64,000 bases of DNA, taken from NCBI RefSeq assembly GCF_000938305.1, contig NZ_JYMT01000040.1, forward strand, positions 43,513 through 107,512. The letters are read 5' to 3'. Shown piece by piece: positions 8,564 through 17,479 of this stretch. Made by a program: the position numbers and the translations under genes. The notes below the pieces were generated by a model. The model did no database searches. It was not told where the DNA came from and saw only the letters and a list, made by a program, of their open reading frames with translations. The first letter of the stretch is position 1, and each line of letters opens with the position of its first letter. This DNA comes from Bradyrhizobium sp. LTSP885. GTDB lineage: Bacteria > Pseudomonadota > Alphaproteobacteria > Rhizobiales > Xanthobacteraceae.

Positions 8564-9682
8564 ATGAAATCACTAAAGATCATCGGCCTGGCATTGGGCG
8601 CTTCGTTCGCATTATCGGCGAGCGCGTTCGCACAGGACATCACCATCGCAGTGGCCGGCCCGATGACGGGCGGCGAATCCGCCTTCGGCCGGCAGATGCA
8701 GAACGGCGCCGAGCAGGCCGTCGCCGACATCAACGCGGCCGGCGGCGTTCTCGGCAAGAAGCTCGCGCTGCAATCCAACGACGACGCCTGCGATCCCAAG
8801 CAGGCGCGCTCGATCGCGGAAAAGATCGGCAGCGCGAAGATTCCGTTCGTCGCCGGTCACTTCTGCTCGTCGTCCTCGATCCCGGCGTCGGAGGCTTACG
8901 CGGACAGCAACGTCCTGCAGATCACGCCGGCTTCGACCAACCCGCTGTTCACCGAGCGCAATCTCTGGAACGTGGCGCGCGTCTGTGGCCGTGACGACCA
9001 GCAGGGCATCATCGCCGCCAACTACATCGCGAAGGCCTTCAAGGGCAAGAACATCGCGATCCTGAACGACAAGACCACCTATGGCAAAGGCCTCGCCGAC
9101 GAGACCAAGAAATCGCTCAACAAGGCCGGTATCACCGAGAAGGTCAACGAGTCCTACAACAAGGGCGACAAGGACTTCAACGCGATCGTCTCGCGCCTGA
9201 AGAACGAGAAGATCGACCTCGTCTATGTCGGCGGCTACCATCAGGAATCCGGCCTGATCTTGCGCCAGATGCGTGATCAGGGCCTGCAGGCCGTGCTGAT
9301 GGCGGGCGACGCCTTGAACGACAAGGAGTTCGCCTCGATCGCCGGTCCCGCCGCCGAAGGCACGCTGTTCACCTTCGGACCCGACCCGCGCAACAAGCCG
9401 ACCGCCAAGGCGATCGTCGAGAAGTTCAAGGCCAAGAGCATCGATCCCGAAGGCTACACGCTCTACACCTACGCGGCGATCCAGGTCTGGACCCAGGCCG
9501 CCGCCAAGGCCGGCACCACCGACGCCAAGAAGGTGATGGCCACCATCAAGGCCGGCGACTGGGACACCGTGCTCGGCAAGATGGGCTTCGACGCCAAGGG
9601 CGACATCAAGGCGATCGACTATGTCGTCTACAAGTGGGACGCCAAGGGCAACTACACCCAGATCGACCAGAAAGGCTCCTGA
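8564..9682 (+). CDS. livK: Branched-chain amino-acid ABC transporter substrate-binding protein
   Basis: A 372-residue periplasmic binding protein of the leucine/isoleucine/valine type. A clear signal peptide (MKSLKIIGLALGASFALSASAFA, cleavage likely before QDITIAV) is followed by the family core GPMTGGESAFGRQMQNGAEQ and later GHFCSSSSIPASEAYAD. The ATG at 8564 is chosen because it starts the signal peptide. It serves the upstream livHMGF genes and ends 43 bases before a strong terminator, so it is probably the last and most highly expressed gene of the cluster. Confidence 0.93.
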   Translation: MKSLKIIGLALGASFALSASAFAQDITIAVAGPMTGGESAFGRQMQNGAEQAVADINAAGGVLGKKLALQSNDDACDPKQARSIAEKIGSAKIPFVAGHFCSSSSIPASEAYADSNVLQITPASTNPLFTERNLWNVARVCGRDDQQGIIAANYIAKAFKGKNIAILNDKTTYGKGLADETKKSLNKAGITEKVNESYNKGDKDFNAIVSRLKNEKIDLVYVGGYHQESGLILRQMRDQGLQAVLMAGDALNDKEFASIAGPAAEGTLFTFGPDPRNKPTAKAIVEKFKAKSIDPEGYTLYTYAAIQVWTQAAAKAGTTDAKKVMATIKAGDWDTVLGKMGFDAKGDIKAIDYVVYKWDAKGNYTQIDQKGS

Positions 9683-9725
9683 CGCATAAGGGCTCCTGAC
9701 CCGTCAGGATAGCTGTTGAGTCGAA

Positions 9726-9752
9726 ACGCCCCGGTTCGCCGGGGCGTTTTTT
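9726..9752 (+). terminator. Rho-independent terminator after livK
   Basis: Stem ACGCCCCGG / CCGGGGCGT with TTCG tetraloop (9726-9747) followed by TTTTTT. It ends the liv transcription unit. Confidence 0.93.
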
Positions 9753-9816
9753 CTTTGTCGTTTGCGTGCAAGATCGATCGCATATGATCTGGGCAGCTTC
9801 CGATTGAAGTTTAGTC

Positions 9817-9845
9817 TTGCCTGGTTTCCGAGCGCACAATATCGT
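9817..9845 (+). promoter_or_regulatory. Sigma70-type promoter ahead of the glycine riboswitch
   Basis: TTGCCT at 9817-9822, a 17-base spacer and TATCGT at 9840-9845. A start near 9852 would begin the transcript just before the first aptamer at 9861. The fit to consensus is moderate (about four of six in each element). Confidence 0.5.
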
Positions 9846-9860
9846 TTGACAGTCCAACGC

Positions 9861-10088
9861 GACGATGCGGGAGAGCTCGAAGCGAAAACAGACACAATGT
9901 TTTCGTGTTCGGCGCCGACGGAGCAACCGCCCCGGAAACTCTCAGGCACAAGGACCGTGTCGTCAGGACGATCTGGAGAGAGACGCTGTATTACGATACG
10001 GCGTCCACCGAAGGGGATATCCGTTATCGCGCCATGCATTGAGCAATGGCTCCAGCGGATCAAGCTCTCAGGTACCGAGACAGATGGG
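9861..10088 (+). ncRNA. Tandem glycine riboswitch
   Basis: Aptamer 1 (9861-9964) shows CGGGAGAGC, GCGCCGACGGAGCAACC and GGAAACTCTCAGGCACAAGG, closed by a P1 stem GACGA..CGG with CCG..TCGTC. Aptamer 2 (about 9965-10088) shows ATCTGGAGAGAGAC, CCACCGAAGGGGA, and AAGCTCTCAGGTACCGAGACAGAT, with ATCTG pairing CAGAT. These are the conserved pieces of the glycine riboswitch, in the usual tandem arrangement with a short linker. The downstream gene is a transporter binding protein rather than the gcv operon, implying glycine-dependent control of uptake or of amine metabolism. A hairpin with arms CACCGG/CCGGTG follows at 10096-10113 without a T run. Confidence 0.9.
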
Positions 10089-10150
10089 GCGCCTCCACCG
10101 GTTTTCGCCGGTGTCGGGGCGACTCTAGCGTCCGGGAGCCTGTTTAAGAC

Positions 10151-10270
10151 ATGCCCATCATTGCACTTGTCGGCGCCGCCCTCACCGGTGCAACGACCAT
10201 CCGTGCGACGCGGGCGCGCGATTTATCAACGCCACCTGAAGTCCGTTCAGCGTTCACCCGAGGAAAATGA
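10151..10270 (+). CDS. Possible 39-residue leader peptide after the riboswitch
   Basis: An open frame of 40 codons (MPIIALVGAALTGATTIRAT...) begins after the second aptamer and its TGA overlaps the ATG of the binding-protein gene at 10267 in an ATGA arrangement. The N-terminus is hydrophobic. No convincing Shine-Dalgarno precedes it, and a frame of this length can arise by chance in GC-rich DNA, so it may equally be untranslated leader. Confidence 0.25.
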   Translation: MPIIALVGAALTGATTIRATRARDLSTPPEVRSAFTRGK

Positions 10271-11880
10271 TGTCAGCCACTCCGCGCGCCAAAAACGCCC
10301 CGATGTCCTTGAAGACCGCATTCCGCGGGCTGCTTGTCGCCACCGCACTGGCGTGGCCGACCTTGTCATCAGCCAAAACCATCAGGGCGGTGATGCACTC
10401 GGACCTGCGGGCGCTCGATCCGATCGTCTCGTCGGCCTACATCACGCGCGACCACGGCTATATGGTCTACGACACGCTGGTGGCGATGGACTCCAGCTTC
10501 ACGATCCGGCCTCAAATGGCGGACTGGAAGATATCCGACGACAAACTGACTTACACCTTCACGCTGCGCGACGGTCTGAAGTGGCACGACGGCACGCCAG
10601 TCACTGCGGACGACTGTGTTGCTTCAGTGAAGCGTTGGGCTGCCGTCGACGGCATGGGCCAGAAGCTGATGGACTTCACCGCCAGCCTGGAGGCCACCAA
10701 TGCCAGGACCATCACGCTGAAGCTCAAAGAGCCCTATGGCCTGGTGCTTGACGCGCTCGGCAAGCCGTCCACGCTTGTGCCTTTCATGATGCCGAAACGC
10801 CTTGCCGAAACACCGTCGGACCGGGCGATCGCCGAGCAGATCGGCTCGGGTCCGTTCAAGTTCATCCAGTCGGAGTTCCAGCCCGGCGTCAAAGCCGTCT
10901 ACGAGAAGAACAAGGACTATGTGCCGCGCGCCGAGCCGCCAAGCTGGACCTCGGGCGGCAAGGTGGTGAAGGTCGATCGCGTCGAGTGGATTACGATGCC
11001 CGACGTTCAGACCGCAACCAGCGCGCTTCAGTCCGGGGACATCGATTTCCTGGAACGACCGTCGTTCGACATGCTGCCGATCCTGCAAGCCGACAAGGAT
11101 TTGACGTCGCGCCCTCTCAGCGGCCTCGGCTTCCAGACCATCGGACGGATGAATTTCCTTTATCCGCCATTCGACAACGTCAAGGTGCGCCGGGCCGCCA
11201 TGATGGCGTTGAATCAGAAAGACATCCTCGACACCATGATCGGGGATCCGAAGCTCTACAGGATTTGCGGTGCGGTCTTCGGCTGCGACACGCCGCTGGC
11301 CTCCGACCTCGGATCGGACTCTCTCGTCAAGGGCAACGGCATGGCGGAGGCCAAGAAGCTGCTGGCCGAATCCGGTTATGACGGCACGCCCGTCGTGATG
11401 CTGGCACCGACCGATGTGGTGACGCTCAAGACGCAGCCCATCGTCGCGGCGCAGTTGCTGCGTCAGGCCGGTTTCCAGGTGACGGTCCAGTCGATGGACT
11501 GGCAGACGGAAAACGTTGTGCTCGCAAGCCAGAAGCCGCCGAAGGACGGCGGCTGGAACATGTTCTTCACCAACTGGGGCATCGCCGACATCATGAACCC
11601 CGTCGTGAGTGCGCCCTTGAACAACAGGGGTCGCAAGGGCGGCTGGGTCGGCTGGCCGGACGACGCGCAGCTGGAGACGCTTCGCGATGGCTTCGCGCGC
11701 GCCGCCTCGCCGGACGCGCAGAAGACAATCGCGGCCGAGATTCAGGCCCGCGCGCTCGACCAGGTGACTTACATTCCTCTCGGACAGTATTTTGCGCCGA
11801 GTGTCTGGCACAAGGAGCTCACTGGCATGCTCGATGGTCCGGCCACGCCGCTGTTCTGGAACGTCGATAAGTCAGAGTAA
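10267..11880 (+). CDS. ABC transporter substrate-binding protein, peptide/oligopeptide type
   Basis: A 537-residue periplasmic binding protein of solute-binding family 5 (DppA/OppA class). After a signal peptide around LLVATALAWPTLSSA, the mature part contains the family pattern LDPIVSSAY, YTFTLRDGLKWHDGTPVTADD and VRRAAMMALNQKDI. GAGGA lies just upstream; ATG at 10267 or 10270 may be used. No permease or ATPase genes accompany it, so it must borrow a membrane complex encoded elsewhere. The tandem glycine riboswitch upstream makes glycine, a glycine peptide or a related amine a likely signal, though ligand specificity is unknown. Confidence 0.88.
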   Translation: MMSATPRAKNAPMSLKTAFRGLLVATALAWPTLSSAKTIRAVMHSDLRALDPIVSSAYITRDHGYMVYDTLVAMDSSFTIRPQMADWKISDDKLTYTFTLRDGLKWHDGTPVTADDCVASVKRWAAVDGMGQKLMDFTASLEATNARTITLKLKEPYGLVLDALGKPSTLVPFMMPKRLAETPSDRAIAEQIGSGPFKFIQSEFQPGVKAVYEKNKDYVPRAEPPSWTSGGKVVKVDRVEWITMPDVQTATSALQSGDIDFLERPSFDMLPILQADKDLTSRPLSGLGFQTIGRMNFLYPPFDNVKVRRAAMMALNQKDILDTMIGDPKLYRICGAVFGCDTPLASDLGSDSLVKGNGMAEAKKLLAESGYDGTPVVMLAPTDVVTLKTQPIVAAQLLRQAGFQVTVQSMDWQTENVVLASQKPPKDGGWNMFFTNWGIADIMNPVVSAPLNNRGRKGGWVGWPDDAQLETLRDGFARAASPDAQKTIAAEIQARALDQVTYIPLGQYFAPSVWHKELTGMLDGPATPLFWNVDKSE

Positions 11881-12031
11881 TCCCAACCCACATGATCCCC
11901 GGTCGATGCGGGCGACTATCGGGTGCAGGCCGAGGTCTCCGTCGTGCGATGCAAATGGAAACCGTCAAGGATGTCGGGATGCAATCTGACGTCTTGTGTT
12001 CCGGCTTTCCGACGTAACGAGGTTTGATGCG

Positions 12032-13591
12032 ATGTCTTTTGATGCCATGTACGATGTGATCGTTGTCGGCGGCGGCTCTGCCGGCGCCGCCATTGCCGCC
12101 CGGTTGTCCGAGGATAAAACCCGGCGCGTGTTGCTGCTGGAAGCAGGCCTCGACTGGCGTGCCGACGAAGCGCCCTGGGAAATCAGGACGCCCAATCCGA
12201 TTCCGATCATTCACAAGCGGGAATTCCAGGAGAAATGGCAGTGGCCCAACCTCCTGACCCGCCGCATCGCAGGGCAGGAGCCGCGCTTCTACTGGCGCGG
12301 CAAGGGGCTGGGCGGCAGCTCGATGATGAACGGCCAGATCGCCATTCGCGGCGTCGCGGACGCCTTCGACGAATGGGCCGCGCTCGGCTGCACCGGCTGG
12401 TCTGCGCGCGAGATCATGCCGCTTTTCTCTGACATCGAGGACGATCAGGAATTTGGCGACACCGAGGGACATGGACGCGGCGGCCCGCTGCCGGTCTATC
12501 GCGCGCCGCCCGAAAAATGGGGGCCGATCGATCGCGGCCTGCGCGATGCCGCGCTCGCCAGCGGCTATCCATGGTGCGCTGATGTCAATGGCCCCGATGG
12601 CGAAGGCGTCGCCTGCTATCCGATCAACAGCCGCGACAGCCGTCGTATCACCACCAACGAAGGCTATCTCGAGCCGGCGCGTGGTCGCGCCAATCTGGAG
12701 ATCCGTGGCAAGGCGCTGGTCGACCGGGTCGTGATCCGCGACGGCAAGGCCACGGCTGTCCGTGTGCACATCGACGGCCAGGGCACCCGCGAGATCGCCG
12801 CGCGTGAGATCGTGCTGTGCGGCGGCGCCATCCACAGCCCGGCGATCCTGCTGCGATCGGGCATTGGCCCCGCGGACGAGCTGCAAGCCATGGGGATCGC
12901 GGTCGAGCGTGACCTGCCGGTCGGCCGCCATTTCTTCGATCATCCGCTGTTTCGCATGACGATCCAGTTGCACGAGAATCTGCGGCCCACCGATCCGGAT
13001 ACGCGTCACACCAATTGCTGCGTGACCTATTCGTCCGGTTTGGCCGACGGCGGCAAGCGCGATATGATTATGATCGCCTTCAACCATCGCGGCATCGGAA
13101 ATTCCGGAGCGATCGGCGCTGGCCTGTTCAACGCCTATTCGCGCGGCCAGCTGAGATTGGCTTCGCCCGATCCGACCATCGATCCCATCGTCGAGGAGAA
13201 CATGCTGGCCGATCCGCGCGACATGCTGCGCATGACCGATGCGGTGAAGCGGTTCGCCGTGCTGGCTACGCAGCCGGCGCTGGCCGGCATATCGGACTGG
13301 ATCCGCCTTGGAGATACCGAACTGACCCTGCCGGCCGCCGCGGCCTTGCCGACAGCCGAGCTCGAAGCGGTGCTGCGACGGGAGACCGGCGATATCCAGC
13401 ATGCGGCGGGCAGCTGCCGCATGGCCGGCGTCAACGATCCCGCGGGCGTAGTCAATCCCGACGGCACGGTGAAGGGGATCGGCGGCCTGCGGGTTGCCGA
13501 CGCGTCGATCATGCCGTCCGATTGCCGGGCCAATACTCACTTGACAACGGTTGTGATCGGCGAAGCGATTGCCCGGATGATGAGGTCTTAG
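12032..13591 (+). CDS. GMC-family flavin oxidoreductase (choline dehydrogenase-like)
   Basis: A 519-residue FAD-dependent alcohol dehydrogenase or oxidase. The Rossmann motif VVGGGSAGAAIAARLSE is at the N-terminus, followed by the GMC signature region GKGLGGSSMMNGQIAIRG, the second signature GAIHSPAILLRSGIGP, and the C-terminal SCRMAG with ADASIMPSDCRANTHLTTVVIGE. The ATG at 12032 places the FAD motif at the usual distance. It lies 151 bases after the binding-protein gene and probably shares its riboswitch-controlled transcript. The substrate is unknown; choline-like amino alcohols would fit a glycine-related pathway but this is inference. Confidence 0.88.
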   Translation: MSFDAMYDVIVVGGGSAGAAIAARLSEDKTRRVLLLEAGLDWRADEAPWEIRTPNPIPIIHKREFQEKWQWPNLLTRRIAGQEPRFYWRGKGLGGSSMMNGQIAIRGVADAFDEWAALGCTGWSAREIMPLFSDIEDDQEFGDTEGHGRGGPLPVYRAPPEKWGPIDRGLRDAALASGYPWCADVNGPDGEGVACYPINSRDSRRITTNEGYLEPARGRANLEIRGKALVDRVVIRDGKATAVRVHIDGQGTREIAAREIVLCGGAIHSPAILLRSGIGPADELQAMGIAVERDLPVGRHFFDHPLFRMTIQLHENLRPTDPDTRHTNCCVTYSSGLADGGKRDMIMIAFNHRGIGNSGAIGAGLFNAYSRGQLRLASPDPTIDPIVEENMLADPRDMLRMTDAVKRFAVLATQPALAGISDWIRLGDTELTLPAAAALPTAELEAVLRRETGDIQHAAGSCRMAGVNDPAGVVNPDGTVKGIGGLRVADASIMPSDCRANTHLTTVVIGEAIARMMRS

Positions 13592-13610
13592 ACGACGCTA
13601 TCAGCGCGCC

Positions 13611-13628
13611 GGCTAGACTAGTCTAGCC
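13611..13628. repeat. 18-bp perfect palindrome between convergent genes
   Basis: GGCTAGACTAGTCTAGCC is self-complementary over all 18 bases, lies 20 bases after the GMC stop and includes the stop codon of the response regulator. It may act as a transcript-end structure for both genes. Confidence 0.5.
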
Positions 13629-14015
13629 CGCCGCAACTGCTGCATTCTCGCGCGACACCATCCCGCGCGCGGCTTCGATCGCGCACGCCAACTGGTTCGG
13701 CCGGAACGGCTTCTGCAGGCAGACGACGTCGGCAAGCTGCAGCGACCCCGGCAGGAAATCGAGCGCCGTCATTCCGGAGATGGCGACGACAGGAAGATCG
13801 GGGACCCGCGCGCGCAACGCCATGATGACGTCGATCCCGTTCTTGCCGTCCAGGAAGATGTCGACAATCGCAAGGTCGAAGGATGAGGCTGCGAATGCCG
13901 CCAATGCCTCCGGGGCGTTCGACGCCTCGACGACCTCGAAACGCTGGACGCGCAGCAGGATTGCGATCATCGCCCGGACGTCCGCCTGGTCATCAATCAC
14001 GAGAATACGGGACAT
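13623..14015 (-). CDS. Single-domain response regulator (CheY-like receiver)
   Basis: A 130-residue receiver domain with no output domain. Acidic pair D8-D9, phospho-acceptor D52 (AIVDIFLDG) and conserved K102 (CLQKPF) are present, so it should be phosphorylated. The short C-terminal tail carries no DNA-binding motif. No kinase gene is adjacent; it may be phosphorylated by an orphan hybrid kinase such as the one at 32723, or act as a phosphate sink. Partner unknown. Confidence 0.88.
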   Translation of the reverse strand: MSRILVIDDQADVRAMIAILLRVQRFEVVEASNAPEALAAFAASSFDLAIVDIFLDGKNGIDVIMALRARVPDLPVVAISGMTALDFLPGSLQLADVVCLQKPFRPNQLACAIEAARGMVSRENAAVAAG

Positions 14016-14296
14016 GACGGCTTTCCTCCAGCTTGGCTCTGAGCGAACAGAACCGCGCTTTAACCCTTTGTTTTGACGCGTTGCCGCCTGCTCGAAAACG
14101 CAATGGAGCTTTGGCGGTCAGGCTAGGGTCGACAATCGGGAATCAAACGCTATTGCCGTGAATTATCCGATTGGCCGGTAAAGGGGGCGTTACCTCGGTT
14201 GCTGCGCCTGTCGCGGCTGCTATACCGGGCCGGACAGAGCGTTTTCGAGCGAAGTGGATACCGGTTCGCGTGAGGAAAACGCGTCAAAACAAGGGT

Positions 14297-15316
14297 ATGC
14301 AGGCCCGGGCGGAACCTATCGTGAAAAACCTTCTCACCGACATTGCCGGCGTCAGCGTCGGCCACGCCGACGACGCCGCGATCGCCTCTGGCGTCACCGC
14401 CATCATCTTCGACAAGCGGGCGGTGGCCTCGATCGATGTCCGCGGCGGCGGTCCCGGCACCCGCGAGGAAGCTCTGCTTGCGCCGCAGAGCGCCATGGAG
14501 GCGATCGATGCCATCACACTCTCAGGCGGCTCCGCGCTCGGGCTCGACGCCGCCGGCGGCGTGCAGGCCTGGCTCGCCGAGCGCGGCCGCGGCTTTCGTG
14601 TCCGTGACGCGGTGGTCCCAATCGTGCCCGGCGCGATCTGCTTTGACCTGCTCAACGGCGGCAACAAGGCGTGGGGACGCTTTCCGCCCTATCGCGATCT
14701 CGGCTATGCGGCGGCGGATGCGGCCGCAGGCGATTTCCACCTGGGCAGCGTCGGCGCCGGGATGGGCGCGACCACGGCCGGCCTGAAAGGCGGCCTCGGA
14801 TCGGCGTCGGCGCAAACCGATGACGGTGTGATGGTCGCAGCGCTTGCCGTCGTCAACGCGGTCGGCAGCGTCACCGTCGGCACCGGCCCCTGGTTCTGGG
14901 CCGCGCCGTTCGAGGTCGGCAGCGAATTCGGCGGGCGCGGCCTGCCACCGTCATTCACGCCTGACATGCTGAAGATCCGTCTGAAGGGTGGCCCGCAGGC
15001 GACGGCCGCCGAGAACACCACGCTGGTCGTGGTCGTGACCGATGCCCAACTGACCAAACCGCAGGCCAAGCGGCTGGCTATGATCGCGCAGACCGGCATG
15101 GCGCGCGCGATCTATCCGGTGCACGCGCCGACCGACGGCGATGTGGTGTTTGCGGCGGCGACCGGCGCAAAACCGATCGACCCGCAGTTCGGCCTGACCA
15201 CGCTCGGCGCGGTGGCGGCCAACACGGTGGCCCGCGCGATCGCACGCGGCGTCTATGCCGCGACCGCCCTGCCCTTCCCCGGCGCGCTGCCGAGCTGGCA
15301 GGACCGGTTCGGTTAG
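14297..15316 (+). CDS. P1 family peptidase (DmpA-type aminopeptidase/esterase)
   Basis: About 339 residues of the N-terminal-nucleophile DmpA/BapA family, which self-cleaves before a serine or threonine to form alpha and beta chains. Family features are the N-terminal LLTDIAGVSVGHADD, the glycine-rich SGGSALGLDAAGGV, and the probable cleavage region KGGLGSAS. ATG at 14297 is preferred; the GTG at 14321 is an alternative and the open frame extends upstream without homology. It stands alone. Family members hydrolyse D-amino-acid amides or beta-peptides; the real substrate is unknown. Confidence 0.85.
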   Translation: MQARAEPIVKNLLTDIAGVSVGHADDAAIASGVTAIIFDKRAVASIDVRGGGPGTREEALLAPQSAMEAIDAITLSGGSALGLDAAGGVQAWLAERGRGFRVRDAVVPIVPGAICFDLLNGGNKAWGRFPPYRDLGYAAADAAAGDFHLGSVGAGMGATTAGLKGGLGSASAQTDDGVMVAALAVVNAVGSVTVGTGPWFWAAPFEVGSEFGGRGLPPSFTPDMLKIRLKGGPQATAAENTTLVVVVTDAQLTKPQAKRLAMIAQTGMARAIYPVHAPTDGDVVFAAATGAKPIDPQFGLTTLGAVAANTVARAIARGVYAATALPFPGALPSWQDRFG

Positions 15317-15358
15317 AACGCTGAGCTGAAGTTGAATGGCAACCGCGACGGCATTGCG

Positions 15359-15557
15359 CTCCCTCGCCCCGTTCTTACGGGGAGAGGGTTGGGGTGAGGG
15401 GCTGCTGCCGCAATCGCGGTGAGAGACGGACTCGCGGAGAGTCCCCCTCACCCGCAATGCATCGTGCGATGCGTCATAGCCGAGGCCTTGCCTCGGCGTT
15501 CTTGAGAACGGCCGCCGAGGGCGGCCTATGCCTCTCCCCGCACGCGGGGAGAGGCGA
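15359..15557. repeat. About 200-bp dispersed repeat, family B copy 1
   Basis: A multi-hairpin intergenic element bounded by CTCCCTCGCCCCG and CGCGGGGAGAGGCGAAGG. Internal blocks such as CCCCCTCACCCG, GATGCGTCATAGCCGAGGC and GGCGGCCTATGCCTCTCCCC recur in the same order at 25507-25703. Outer arms are roughly complementary. It holds no plausible gene. Confidence 0.85.
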
Positions 15558-15581
15558 AGGAAAGCCGCCTGCGCGATCAAC

Positions 15582-16430
15582 CTACGCGGTAAGCGCCACC
15601 GATGACGAGGCCTGTGCGGCGATGGCCTGCGACTGGCGCTGGATCAGCTGCTCGATGAAATTGTACGACGAGGTCGCGTTGCTGGAGGTGGACGCCGAGG
15701 CCGCCGCCGACGTCATCGACACCTTCGAACCGTCGGCGTAGGTCATCGTGGTCGTGGTCGAGCCGTCGCTGTTGGTCACCGTGGTGCTGGTGGTGCCATC
15801 GGTCGAGCTCGATCCACCGGAGCCGCTGGAGCCCGAGCCGCCGCTGGAGCCGGTGCCGTCGGTCGAACTATCGGCCATGTGGTGATGGTGGCCGCCGCCC
15901 TTGTGGCCCTGCAGCGCCTTCGACATCTCGTCAAGGCTCACCGAACCGTCGCCATTGGTGTCGAGCTTCGAGAAAACGTCGTCGGCCTGTGCGGTGTTGG
16001 TGCCGCCGGCGCCAAGCGCACTCTCGAATTCCGATTTGGAGATCGAGCCGTCACCGTTGGCGTCGATCTGCGAGAACAGGTCCTGCAGCGCGCTCGAGGA
16101 ACTGGTTGAGGTCGTGCCGGTCGAGCTGGCGGAACTGGTCGAACCGCTCGTGCTGGCCGAGGCTGTGGTCTGCGACTGGCTTTGCGCTGACAGCAGCGCG
16201 CTCATCATCTCCGGCGAGATCTGCGGGCAGCCGCTGGCAGATCCGGCACTCGTGCTGCTGGCGGTCGAACTCGATGCGATCGTCGAGGCATCGAACAGGC
16301 CGCTGCTCTGGCTGGAACTCGTCGACGACGCCGATGACGACGACGATGCCGTCGGTGACGACGACTTCGACGAGGTCAGCAGGCTCAAAATGTCCAGGGC
16401 CGACGACGCGGCGCCAAGGGCAAACAACAT
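15582..16430 (-). CDS. EF-hand calcium-binding protein
   Basis: A 282-residue protein with two consecutive EF-hands: FSQIDANGDGSISKSEF and FSKLDTNGDGSVSLDEM, both with complete DxNxDG..S/E calcium loops. The rest is serine/threonine-rich low complexity with a histidine cluster after the second hand and glycine-serine repeats. The start at 16430 (MLFALGAASSALDILSLL) is chosen because GGAG lies 7 bases upstream; the longer frame has no such support. The short hydrophobic N-terminus is not a clear signal peptide. Role unknown; calcium-responsive binding is expected. Confidence 0.85.
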   Translation of the reverse strand: MLFALGAASSALDILSLLTSSKSSSPTASSSSSASSTSSSQSSGLFDASTIASSSTASSTSAGSASGCPQISPEMMSALLSAQSQSQTTASASTSGSTSSASSTGTTSTSSSSALQDLFSQIDANGDGSISKSEFESALGAGGTNTAQADDVFSKLDTNGDGSVSLDEMSKALQGHKGGGHHHHMADSSTDGTGSSGGSGSSGSGGSSSTDGTTSTTVTNSDGSTTTTMTYADGSKVSMTSAAASASTSSNATSSYNFIEQLIQRQSQAIAAQASSSVALTA

Positions 16431-16687
16431 GGCAGTACTCCACACAACGCCGCGCGCGGCGGCTCGAACCCCATGCCAGTACTCTGAGCAAGCGACGTGC
16501 CATGGCAAAAACTCAATAAAATCGGGCATTTCCCGCAACGGAGGTAGTTCGGAACACCCGGCAAGAGCTGCCGCCGCGGCAGATTTTTCCGCCCACAGTT
16601 CCGAGATCCCCCTCGCATTGCCCGCTACGTATCCGCATGTTAGGCGGGGCCATCACACGGCCCTCGAAGCCTTCAGGGAAAGCGCAT

Positions 16688-17389
16688 ATGTCCCAGTCAT
16701 TCGCTCCGCGTCCCCTCGTCATCGCGCCGTCGATCCTGGCGTCGGATTTCTCCAGGCTTGGCGAGGAGGTCCGCGCCGTCGACCAGGCCGGCGCCGACTG
16801 GCTTCATCTCGACGTGATGGATGGGCATTTCGTTCCCAACATCTCTTATGGCCCCGACGTCATCAAGGCGATGCGGCCGCACACCAAGAAGATCTTCGAC
16901 GCGCATCTGATGATCTCGCCGTGCGATCCGTATCTCGAAGCCTTCGCCAAGGCGGGCTGCGACCACATCACGGTGCATGCCGAGGCGGGCCCGCATCTGC
17001 ATCGCTCGCTGCAGGCGATCCGCGCGCTCGGCAAGAAAGCCGGCGTCTCGCTCAATCCGGGAACCCCGCCAAGCGCGATCGAGTACGTGCTCGACCTGGT
17101 CGACCTCGTGCTCGTGATGTCCGTCAATCCCGGCTTCGGCGGCCAGGCCTTCATCCGCTCGGCGCTCGGCAAGGTCAGCGACGTCAGGGCGATGACCGCC
17201 GGACGCCCGATCGACATCGAGGTCGATGGCGGTGTCGCGCCCGATGTCGCGGGCCAGCTCGCCGCCGCCGGCGCCAACGCCTTTGTTGCCGGCTCAGCGG
17301 TGTTCAAGGGCGGCACCGTCGAGGCCTACAAGACCAACATCGCGGCCATCCGCAACGCCGCCGCGCAGGCGCGCGGAGAAGCGATCTAG
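16688..17389 (+). CDS. rpe: Ribulose-phosphate 3-epimerase
   Basis: A 233-residue TIM-barrel enzyme interconverting ribulose 5-phosphate and xylulose 5-phosphate in the pentose phosphate and Calvin pathways. Recognisable blocks are IAPSILASDFSRLGEE, HLDVMDGHFVPNISYGP, FDAHLMI, LVMSVNPGFGGQAFI and the phosphate-binding VDGGV...GANAFVAGSAVF. Start at 16688 follows AGGGAAAG; the open frame upstream is not conserved. It stands alone between an EF-hand gene and a gene-poor stretch. Confidence 0.95.
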   Translation: MSQSFAPRPLVIAPSILASDFSRLGEEVRAVDQAGADWLHLDVMDGHFVPNISYGPDVIKAMRPHTKKIFDAHLMISPCDPYLEAFAKAGCDHITVHAEAGPHLHRSLQAIRALGKKAGVSLNPGTPPSAIEYVLDLVDLVLVMSVNPGFGGQAFIRSALGKVSDVRAMTAGRPIDIEVDGGVAPDVAGQLAAAGANAFVAGSAVFKGGTVEAYKTNIAAIRNAAAQARGEAI

Positions 17390-17479
17390 CTAGCGCGCGG
17401 ACGCATTAGCACGCAGCCAAATTCGGATTGATGCACCAATCAATCGAAGCCTTCGGCTGCTTATTGCATGCATTCCAGA

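Noticed and set aside
10096..10113. Intrinsic terminator as the riboswitch platform
   Set aside because: The hairpin is good but lacks a following run of T, so termination cannot be claimed from sequence.
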